A DNA stretch of 64,000 nucleotides from Luteibacter sp. 9135 (GTDB lineage: Bacteria; Pseudomonadota; Gammaproteobacteria; Xanthomonadales; Rhodanobacteraceae). Positions 56,901 to 61,932 of this stretch are shown one piece after another. A model generated the notes under the pieces. That model saw only the letters and a list, made by a program, of their open reading frames with translations, ran no database searches and was not told the DNA's origin. The stretch is taken from contig NZ_JQNB01000001.1 in assembly GCF_000745005.1 (NCBI RefSeq), forward strand, positions 2,597,501 to 2,661,500, given 5' to 3'. The first letter of the stretch is position 1. Every line of letters starts with the position of its first letter. The position numbers were made by a program, and so were the translations under genes.

Positions 56901-58698
56901 CACGGGCGACCTTGTGCGTTACCTGCCGGACGGCAATCTCGTCTTCGTGGGACGCAACGACCATCAGGTCAAGTTGCGTGGCTTCCGCATCGAGCTAGGC
57001 GAGATCGAGAGCCAACTGGCGACGCATCCGATGGTGCGGGAGTGTGTCGTAATGGCCCGCGAGGATCGCCCCGGCGAGCAGCGCCTGGTGGCCTATGTGG
57101 CGGCGCATGCCGATGGCGACGCGGACGTCGCCGTCCTGCGCGATCACCTGGCCGCGCGGCTGCCGGACTACATGCTGCCCGCGGCGTTCGTCGTGCTCGC
57201 GGCGCTGCCGCTCACCGCGCACGGCAAGCTGGATCGCAAGGCGCTTCCCATGCCGGACGACGGTGCGTACGCCCGGCGTGCCTGGGAGCCGCCGCACGCC
57301 GGTACCGAGACCGCGCTGGCGAGGCTGTGGCGCGAGGTGCTGGGTGTCGGGCGTGTGGGTCGTCACGATCATTTCTTCGAGCTCGGCGGCCACTCGATGC
57401 TGGTCGTGCAACTGGTCATGCGCATCAACGAGGTCATGGACATGTCGGTGGCGGTACGCGATGTGTTCCGCTGTCCGGTGTTGACGGACATGGCGCAACT
57501 GATGTCTCCGGCCGATACGCTCCCGCCGTCACCCGTCCTCGACCTGGACAGGGAGATCGTGCTGGACGAGCTCATCCGTGCCGATGCGCGACCACGCGAC
57601 CACGCGCCACCTTTACATATCCTGCTCACCGGCGCGTCGGGTTTTCTCGGGGTATTCCTGCTTGCATCGTTGCTGCGGCAGACGCAGGCGACGGTGCACT
57701 GTCTTGTCCGTTGTATCGACCCCGCGGACGGATGGTCGCGTCTGGCAGCGACCATCCGGCGGTTCGGCATCGCCGGGATCGATCCCGGCCGCGTGGTGAT
57801 CGTGCCGGGCGATCTCGCGCAGCCGAAGCTCGGCCTGACCGAGGCGTGTTTCGATCGCCTGGCCGGGATGATCGACACGATCCACCACAACGGGGCATGG
57901 GTGGATTCGTTGCACACGTACGCCAGTCTGAAATCGTCCAACGTGACGGGCACCCAGGAGATCCTGCGCCTGGCGGCCCGGGGCACGCCCAAGCACATCC
58001 ACTATGTATCCACGCTCAGCACGATACCGCCGGTCGAGAGCGCCGGACCGGACATCGTGGACGAGACGCAGCTGGCCGAGCACTGGCGTGGTCTTCCTTC
58101 AGGCTATGCCCAAAGCAAGTGGGTGGCCGAGCGGCTGCTGCGCGTCGGTGATGAGCGTGGTATTCCGTACACGGTCTACCGTCCCACGCATATCGCGGGC
58201 GCCTGCACGAACGGCGCCAGCAACGCCACCGATACCTGGAGCATGTTCATCGACGCGTGCCTCGTTCTCGAGTGTGTGCCGGACATCGATACGGCGATCA
58301 ACTCGCTCCCGGTGGACGACATGGCCGACGCGATCGTGACCTTGTCGCTGCGAGGCGACGCGGGCGGACGCAGCCTCAACCTGATCCATCCACGGTCGTT
58401 CATGCTCGGCGAACTGACCCGACAGGTCGCGGTGATCGACGAGCTGGACGTGCAGCGCGTGGACTATCGGCAGTGGCGGCAGCGGCTCGGCGAGCATCCC
58501 GCCACCCGTCGCCTCGCCACCGTGATGCCGGTCGAGCTGTCGGCGCCGCCGGCCGGGACGCAGACCCGTGTGCCGATCGATCTGGGCAATGCGATGGTCG
58601 AGTTCGCTGGCGAGGGCGTGCGCGCTACGGCGATGACGCCCGAGCTATTGGGCATGTATGTGCGGTGGCGTTATGGGCAGATGGTGCAGCCGGCTTGA
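47923..58698 (+). CDS. three-module NRPS with terminal reductase (C-A-T-C-A-T-C-A-T-TD)
   Basis: A 3591-residue assembly line. Domains by residue: C1 15-440 (HHIAVDGWG); A1 458-970 (YTSGSTGQPKG at about 622); T1 with phosphopantetheine Ser near 1019 (GGHSL); C2 from 1080 (HHIVADGW at about 1210); A2 1524-2040; T2 Ser near 2099; C3 from 2160 (HHLVADGW); A3 2604-3100; T3 Ser near 3158 (GGHSM); reductase 3230-3591 with T-G-A-S-G-F-L-G and Y-A-Q-S-K (Tyr about 3395). There are no epimerisation, methylation or thioesterase domains. All catalytic motifs are intact. Specificity residues read A1 D-M-E-N-V-V-A-V-N (unassigned), A2 D-V-Q-F-A-A-H-V-V (proline-like), A3 D-A-F-S-V-V-A-V-C (Phe-like). The product should be a tripeptide, possibly N-acylated by C1, released as aldehyde or alcohol. 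No phosphopantetheinyl transferase or MbtH gene is nearby. AGGA lies nine bases before the ATG, and TACTAT at 47886 is a candidate -10. Confidence 0.95.
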   Translation: MSSAESRHACESAAVHPLSSPQRDIYHDQLMKGRTPTYNIGGYVDLFGGVDAVRFEKALQLAVRKHDCLRLRLVSRGDDTPGQVMAQELAMSLPLLDVSGHEAPEQHARAWIRECINTPFDLFDGPLFRCALIKLSENRFQWFICAHHIAVDGWGIDTIIQSVASLYSALENGEAPDIEAPSYLAFVANDAAYLASTSFARDRGHWLGTYPDVPDPLLSPRHRDTVVGQPFLTGECSWRLSRDLDGKIDALVAAHGSTRFQVFLGLFQAFFLRLEQRDELIVGMSVLNRKDAAARRTAGMFTNVLPMRLAFDTSDSFVALIASIAPALRQAYRHQRFPVGALNEGLDLFRSHRAQLYDLSISYEHGGTELFFGTVRALVVKCTNDHEGTPLRLCVRDDLGAGESTMFFIFGRAYFDDGEIATLRERFIVFMEALLADAHAPLASIPVVLAGERTQLAAWNATDVAYPDTCLHTAFERCVDRQPDAVALVHGDVSLSYAELNRRANRLAYHLLATGVQPDDRIVLCLERGVSMVIGLLAILKAGGAYVPIDPTYPPERLAYLLQDAQPRLLLTDETGCRALGASVDATTHMRLDLPSPSWITLPASNPELAGVTSQHLAYVIYTSGSTGQPKGVMVEHRHVVHQVVALQRAYDLRPDDRLLQFASLAFDMSVEEIFPALVTGATLVLRTDACLASPTAFAAFCAEHCLTWINLPSTFWAQLATERPELPLPATLRRVSVGGDAISPSAVAAWFARAGHRPTLFNAYGPTEATVNATLLRMDEAPRVPSIGRPVTNTQVHLLDARQQPVPVGAVGELYIGGSGVARGYLHRPTLTAERFIDDPFANRAGARMYRTGDLGRYLPDGAIEFLGRNDHQVKVRGYRIELGEIEARLAKHPSVHEAVVLALGEGLARRLVAYVVTRAGEADDAALAGLWRAHLAVDLPDYMLPSAFVRLDAFPLTPNGKLDRKALPEPGDEAFALRPYEAPRSEAENVLATLWRELLGVERIGRHDHFFELGGHSLVAIRLLGRMAQAFGRVLPLAMLFSHPTVAELAVAVEALGREDAHPVLPPIRPVVHGATLPLSYAQQRLWFMDQLDRDSAIYHVSLVVHMAGEVDGALLRRSLDHLLARHEALRTVFRAIDGEPHAALLPTDTAFPFVEHDLRGTSDLDGALARYTDDNARTPYDLEHGPLVRACLVRVADRDCTLLLGMHHIVADGWSLHLLAREIGTLYTAFAQGKDDALPPLPVQYPDYAAWQRAVLTPQRLQRQVDYWRHTLAGAPDLLNLPTDRPRPARQSFAGAVVPLRVDGNVAGRLRQVCARHGVSLFMLLTAAWSSVLARLSGQDDVVIGTLSANRGQREIEPLIGFFVSTLALRLDVSGEPDTAGMLARVRQRILAAQENQDLPFEQVVEIARPSRRLDHSPLFQVLIAWQSNDRGRFALPGIEVSQVDMSLAAIRYDLELHLYEDDDAIVGGLGYATALFDEASIERHVGYLGAVLDAMAAETPLPLSRIALAGADEQALLERWNHTGVSVAREEGIHRLFERQAARSPEAIALIHGEAQLAYGELNREANRRARHLRALGIGAEGRTDQRVALCAERGFAMVTAMLAILKAGACYVPLDPAYPAERLQQVLDEAGATLLLADGAGRRAVGDLSLAAHRTIDLDSAPPEDDAIASNDLDPLPGATDANLAYVIYTSGSTGTPKGVAMPHGPLANLVHWQRTQSEHAGAPAPRTLQYAALGFDVAFQEIFATLCFGGALVLVDAAVRLQFDVLVDVLREQRVQRVFLPYIALQSLAEAIDEGSAHGELLPDLREVAVAGEQLRLTPQIKRLFARLPACALHNHYGPTETHVVTAQTLGPGSIGDSPSHVPIGRPVANARAYVLDTQGVPVPLGAVGELYIGGAGIARGYLGRDELTAQRFVRDPFDPHPGARMYRTGDLARYLPDGRLICLGRNDHQVKVRGFRIELGDIEVHLADHPLVRECAVIARPDTRGETQLAAYVVAPGQDDGLAATLHAHLAGLLPGYMVPAAFMRLAAIPLTAHGKLDRHALPLPDEQAFARSVYAPPQGEIEEGLATLWQGLLGVERVGRHDHFFELGGHSLIAVRLLSRLSQRFGVALPLAELFAHPVLSELAGVLADSRLRSGDTGIEVIPRAFRGDSAPLSHAQQRLWFLAQLEGDSATYHIPLTVRLEGGLNVAALRSAFRRLVARHESLRTMFVAEHGRAHTVVLGEDRGPDLHDDDLRDGPDVEAALTRFLAEDRNRPFDFAAGPLVRASLVRVGETRHVLQLTLHHLVADGWSLGIIAAELGAFYAACVDGVNSLLPPLPIQYADYALWERDRMSGDRLTAQAAYWRRQLADAPSLLTLPTDRPRPARQSFAGAFLPLTLDPTLTRALKRVAHKHGTTLFMVVLAAWAAVLSRLAGQSEVMIGTPTAGRGREELEALIGFFINTLALRIDLAAPHDVASLLDHVRQVALDAQAHQDLPFDQVVEIAQVPRRVDRTPLVQVLFAWQSHDEGRLSLPGIAVEPLPAFDWVKFDMELILSDVDGSIQGGFNYATALFDDDTMARHAGYLHTVLEAMVADDTATIAAIPLLAVPERRQLLDEWNRTEAPYPTQTGMHQLVERWARDTPDAPALVDVPETLSYAQWNARANGLAHELIARGVRPGGRVALCVGKGSALFVALLAVLKTGAAYVPLDPAYASARLDHILDDAAPGLLLYDDAGRAALGAAALAARDVLELTHRLDRDDEGADNPDVGGFDARILAYVIYTSGSTGTPKGVMVEHHAVVNLALSLSERLGVDANSRISQFASPGFDASVFESVMALATGSALCFPTQAERLNPAAFLAFIGRHGITHASLPPAFLQGHLETPRWRHRPTLVFVGDASAPGLVATWQRHARIANAYGPTEITVCATVWLAPDESGEPTSVPIGRPLANTRLYVLDDQCLPVPRGSVGELHIGGAGVARGYFDRPVLTAERFVPDPFDARPGARMYRTGDLVRYLPDGNLVFVGRNDHQVKLRGFRIELGEIESQLATHPMVRECVVMAREDRPGEQRLVAYVAAHADGDADVAVLRDHLAARLPDYMLPAAFVVLAALPLTAHGKLDRKALPMPDDGAYARRAWEPPHAGTETALARLWREVLGVGRVGRHDHFFELGGHSMLVVQLVMRINEVMDMSVAVRDVFRCPVLTDMAQLMSPADTLPPSPVLDLDREIVLDELIRADARPRDHAPPLHILLTGASGFLGVFLLASLLRQTQATVHCLVRCIDPADGWSRLAATIRRFGIAGIDPGRVVIVPGDLAQPKLGLTEACFDRLAGMIDTIHHNGAWVDSLHTYASLKSSNVTGTQEILRLAARGTPKHIHYVSTLSTIPPVESAGPDIVDETQLAEHWRGLPSGYAQSKWVAERLLRVGDERGIPYTVYRPTHIAGACTNGASNATDTWSMFIDACLVLECVPDIDTAINSLPVDDMADAIVTLSLRGDAGGRSLNLIHPRSFMLGELTRQVAVIDELDVQRVDYRQWRQRLGEHPATRRLATVMPVELSAPPAGTQTRVPIDLGNAMVEFAGEGVRATAMTPELLGMYVRWRYGQMVQPA

Positions 58699-58708
58699 TC
58701 GAAGTAGG

Positions 58709-58737
58709 GCGGGCAGGCAAACCCGTTGCCCGCTTTC
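58709..58737 (+). terminator. hairpin after NRPS gene
   Basis: GCGGGCA (58709-58715) pairs with TGCCCGC (58727-58733) eleven bases after the NRPS stop, followed by TTT. The T tract is short, so strength is uncertain. It may serve the convergent LysE gene as well. Confidence 0.5.
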
Positions 58738-58754
58738 ATGCCGGCGGAACCGGA

Positions 58755-59375
58755 TCAGCCGCGCACCGTGGAGAACGCCAGCCAAAGGCCAAGGCTGATC
58801 ATGACGGCACCGGATACGCCAGCAAGTACGCGCTCACGGGACGCGCGTGCTTCCCCCGCGGCGAGGAAGTGGCTGGCCGCCATGACCGCGACAAGGTCGG
58901 CGCAGGTATTCATGGCGACGCAAAGGCAGCCGAGTATCACGAACTGAAGCGCGAACGGATGCGCTGGCGAGACGAACGGTGGGATGAAGGCGATGAAGAA
59001 CATGGCCGTCTTGATGTTCAACGCTTCGACCACGACGCCGTCGCGGAACGCCTTGCCGGCACCCTCGCGTGCAAGTTCCGGCGCTACGTCCGGGCTTGTC
59101 CGCGTCAGCAGGATGCGCACGCCGAGATAAAGGAGGTAAGCGGCGCCCAGATACTTGATAAGAGCGTAGAGCCCCGGCGACGTGGCAATGACCACGGAGA
59201 GCCCGAGCGCGGACAGCACGACGTGCACCATGCCGCCGGCGGCGGTGCCGAACGACGATGCCACGCCTTCGCCGCGACCACCGGCAACAGTGCGGGCGAC
59301 GACATAAGCGAGCCCGGGCCCCGGCACGACGGCCAAGGCGAGCGCAGCCAGGAGGAAAGCGAGCGAGGGGATCAT
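58755..59375 (-). CDS. LysE/RhtB-family amino-acid exporter
   Basis: A 206-residue six-helix protein. The family opening FLLAALALAVVPGPGLAYVVA has the PGP motif in helix 1; LIKYLGAAYLLYLGVRIL is helix 3 with the G-A-x-Y-L-L-Y-L-G signature. These carriers export amino acids, homoserine lactone-like molecules or small peptides. GAGG precedes the ATG. It is convergent with the NRPS and divergent from an XRE-cupin regulator, so it may export the NRPS product or simply an amino acid. Confidence 0.9.
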   Translation of the reverse strand: MIPSLAFLLAALALAVVPGPGLAYVVARTVAGGRGEGVASSFGTAAGGMVHVVLSALGLSVVIATSPGLYALIKYLGAAYLLYLGVRILLTRTSPDVAPELAREGAGKAFRDGVVVEALNIKTAMFFIAFIPPFVSPAHPFALQFVILGCLCVAMNTCADLVAVMAASHFLAAGEARASRERVLAGVSGAVMISLGLWLAFSTVRG

Positions 59376-59389
59376 CGGCGTGCCTCAAC

Positions 59390-59428
59390 GGTCTAATATA
59401 GTGACCAGGATGGTTCAAGGTACTAACC
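59390..59428. promoter_or_regulatory. twin palindromes between LysE and XRE-cupin genes
   Basis: GGTCTAATATAGTGACC (59390-59406) and GGTTCAAGGTACTAACC (59412-59428) both have four-base GGTY/RACC arms around nine bases. Their centres are 22 bases apart, two helix turns, between the divergent starts. They are likely operators of the adjacent regulator. Confidence 0.55.
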
Positions 59429-59477
59429 AATGACCGATAAAGTCAATATATCGACCGTGGAGGAGGGTGTGGCCGAT

Positions 59478-60035
59478 ATGGGCAAGGCACTTTCCTCACG
59501 ACTGAAGGGCTTGCGGAGCGAAGCGGGCTTTACCCTCGATGCGCTGTCGAAGCGCGCCGGGGTCAGCAAGGGCATGCTGGTGGAGATCGAGAAAGGTACG
59601 GCCAATCCGAGTATCGGCACGCTCTGCAAGATTGCGGCAGCCTTCGGTATCTCGGTGGCCGACATCGTAAGCGCCGCGCCGGCATCGCCGGTTCGGGTCG
59701 TGTCCGAAAGCGACATCCCCATCCTGTGGAACGGCGCTGGCGGCGGCACCGCCCGTTTGCTGGCTGGCACGTCGGGCCCCGACATGATCGAACTGTGGCG
59801 CTGGATCATGAAACCCGGAGAGGCTTATGAGTCGCAGGCGCACCCGTCGGGAACGATGGAATTATTCCATGTCGAAAAGGGCGAGCTTTCGTTGACGATC
59901 GGAGCTGCCGCGTTCGTCGTGCCGAAGGGGCATTCCGCCATCGCGAGGACGGATGTCGCGCATCACTATGCGAATGCAGGGAAGGGTGAGCTTGTGTTTA
60001 CGATGTCCGTGGCGGAGCTGCATCGATCAAGGTAG
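59478..60035 (+). CDS. XRE-family regulator with cupin domain
   Basis: A 185-residue regulator with an N-terminal helix-turn-helix (LKGLRSEAGFTLDALSKRAG, VSKGMLVEIEKG) and a C-terminal cupin (TMELFHVEKGELSLTIG, VAHHYAN) that would bind a small ligand. The start is placed at the ATG at 59478, which has GGAGGAGGG ten bases upstream; an ATG at 59430 would sit directly on operator 2. It probably controls itself and the divergent exporter. Confidence 0.88.
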   Translation: MGKALSSRLKGLRSEAGFTLDALSKRAGVSKGMLVEIEKGTANPSIGTLCKIAAAFGISVADIVSAAPASPVRVVSESDIPILWNGAGGGTARLLAGTSGPDMIELWRWIMKPGEAYESQAHPSGTMELFHVEKGELSLTIGAAAFVVPKGHSAIARTDVAHHYANAGKGELVFTMSVAELHRSR

Positions 60036-60087
60036 CTCTGAATGATCCATGCGTCCGCGGACGAACATTTGCGTGTCTTATATGACG

Positions 60088-60534
60088 TCAATGCAAGGCG
60101 GTTCGCAGACGGGCAGCAAGCTCGATCCGTTCCTCGGTCGAGTAGGGCACCTTCTGACCTTTGTACAGTCCGTCGTTGTCGTATCGCGGAAAGACATGCA
60201 AATGGTAGTGCCAGACATCCTGGTTGCCGGCAGGTCCGTTATGCTGGCGGGTGGAGATTCCATCGCACTTAAAAACGTTCCGCATCGCCCGCGCTAGTCG
60301 GCGCGTGGCGCGAAAGAAGTCGTTTCCAAAATCGTCCGGGATATCCAAGACGTTTTCATGGTGCTTCCGCGGTATCACCAGACAATTGCCTTTTATCCCA
60401 CCGTAATAGTGCGTGGGCACCAGCGCGAATACAGTGCTTTCGATCAGGACGACCGCCGATTCCGGCGCCGGCAGCGGCAGCGTCTCGGCGATACCGCAGA
60501 ACGGGCATAGGTATCCGGGAGGTGCGTTCTTCAT
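60088..60534 (-). CDS. HIT-family hydrolase
   Basis: A 148-residue protein with the histidine triad W-H-Y-H-L-H-V-F-P-R (nucleophile His third). An N-terminal C-P-F-C pair may bind zinc, as in Fhit/HIT-like proteins of the aprataxin side. It should hydrolyse nucleotide phosphoramidates or dinucleotides. It follows the DUF4272 gene by nine bases and is probably co-transcribed. Confidence 0.88.
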   Translation of the reverse strand: MKNAPPGYLCPFCGIAETLPLPAPESAVVLIESTVFALVPTHYYGGIKGNCLVIPRKHHENVLDIPDDFGNDFFRATRRLARAMRNVFKCDGISTRQHNGPAGNQDVWHYHLHVFPRYDNDGLYKGQKVPYSTEERIELAARLRTALH

Positions 60535-60543
60535 GCATATCCA

Positions 60544-61626
60544 CTATGTCGGTGTCGTCACATCATCCCATGCGGCCTGCTCAAAACGCACAAGCCAGTT
60601 CAGCGCGTGATGACGTTCCTGGATCACGCCCGGGATGACGTTGGGAGGGAAGTCGCGGCGGCCGAGCTCAGCCTCGCGTATGACCCAATGCATGCGGAAG
60701 GTCATGTCGAGCGCGTCGAGGATATCATCGGTGAGACGCAGGCCACGCGTAGTCGGCATGCCATGCTCCGCATCGTCGAGCAGGCTGGCCGTGAGGCCGG
60801 CGACATCGCAAATCGTATCCGGCGCAGGGTGGTCCGGCCAAAGTCCTGCCGCCCAGGCGAGGGTCGCTATGCTCTCGTAGCGCCAACCCATCTGGGTGAC
60901 GAGATGCTCGTCCGGGTTCTCGGCCTGGAGGAACGCTTGTTCGTCCGGCGACAGATACGGGAAGGCTTCTGGGAGGCGCTCGCGCATCTGTTCGACATCG
61001 AGCCGTTCGTCGTCGCGGATGCCTTCCGCGTAGGCGCTTACGATAAGCAAGGCCATCACGCGTCCGACGACGTCCGCCGGTGTACGCCATTGGGCTTCTT
61101 CCTCACCGACCACCGGTGGCAGGCTGGTCGAGGTGTGTATGCCTTTCTCCGAGAGTTCGGTCTCGATGACGGCTTTCCTCGCCACGGCATCGGCGGGATA
61201 GGGGACGTTCGCGGCGGGATCGCCGTTGCCCTCACTGTCGATCAGCACGCGGCCAGCCGTGTCGCGGACGCTTCCGTCATCGTGGAAGATCACCGCGTTC
61301 GCCCGTTCGGTCCATTGCGAGAACGCGGGGAGGGAGGATGGCGCGACGCTCAGGCTCACGTGATGCTGCACCCTCTGCAGATGCCGCATCAGGTGATAGC
61401 GCACGCGCGTCATCTCACCGTCGCCGCGGCTGAGCACGTAACCGATGAATCCCTCGAGGTGCTCGTGCAGGTCGGGGTCGCCCAGGTCGCGCTGTCCGAG
61501 CACGCGATGGGGAAAATCGATTGCGGGTAGCGTGCTTACCGTGGCATAGACGTTCAAGCGGAGTTCGCTTGCATCCCGGTCGTCGCCCGTGGGGGACGAG
61601 AGCATCGATGTGAGGCGTGTGAACAT
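60544..61626 (-). CDS. DUF4272 domain protein
   Basis: A 360-residue soluble protein. The part after about residue 150 reads like DUF4272 (MGWRYESIATLAWAAGLWP, WVIREAELGRRDFPPNVIPG, HHALNWLVRF). The first 130 residues form an unrelated alpha/beta domain (LNVYATVSTLPAIDFPHRVL). Function is unknown. The ATG at 61626 has AAGGA ten bases upstream; extending further would run toward the tRNA gene. Confidence 0.75.
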   Translation of the reverse strand: MFTRLTSMLSSPTGDDRDASELRLNVYATVSTLPAIDFPHRVLGQRDLGDPDLHEHLEGFIGYVLSRGDGEMTRVRYHLMRHLQRVQHHVSLSVAPSSLPAFSQWTERANAVIFHDDGSVRDTAGRVLIDSEGNGDPAANVPYPADAVARKAVIETELSEKGIHTSTSLPPVVGEEEAQWRTPADVVGRVMALLIVSAYAEGIRDDERLDVEQMRERLPEAFPYLSPDEQAFLQAENPDEHLVTQMGWRYESIATLAWAAGLWPDHPAPDTICDVAGLTASLLDDAEHGMPTTRGLRLTDDILDALDMTFRMHWVIREAELGRRDFPPNVIPGVIQERHHALNWLVRFEQAAWDDVTTPT

Positions 61627-61688
61627 GGAGGAGGCTTCCTTCGCAGGTTCCGACGATTCTATCGCGAGGCTTTCCTGAACCCCGGAAA

Positions 61689-61717
61689 CAACAAAGCCCC
61701 GCATCGCTGCGAGGCTT
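61689..61717 (-). terminator. terminator after tRNA-Leu
   Basis: On the minus strand AGCCTCGCA and TGCGGGGCT form a nine-pair stem (one G-T), followed by TTGTTGTTT, starting about ten bases after the tRNA CCA end. Confidence 0.75.
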
Positions 61718-61727
61718 CGTCTATAAT

Positions 61728-61812
<85 letters not shown>

Positions 61813-61848
61813 AGGTGTCCCGAAGCATCGCTGCCCCGTGAGCCGCGT

Positions 61849-61877
61849 AGATTAGGTAGGTCGAGTATGCTTGTCAA
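61849..61877 (-). promoter_or_regulatory. sigma-70 promoter of tRNA-Leu
   Basis: TTGACA (61877-61872) and TAATCT (61854-61849) are separated by exactly 17 bases on the minus strand, followed by a G+C-rich discriminator (ACGCGG) usual for stable-RNA genes. The start would be about 30 bases before the tRNA. Confidence 0.8.
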
Positions 61878-61932
61878 CTATTTTGCACCCCGGATGTGAA
61901 ACTATTTCCCATCCCCCTTCAAAGGTTCTTAC

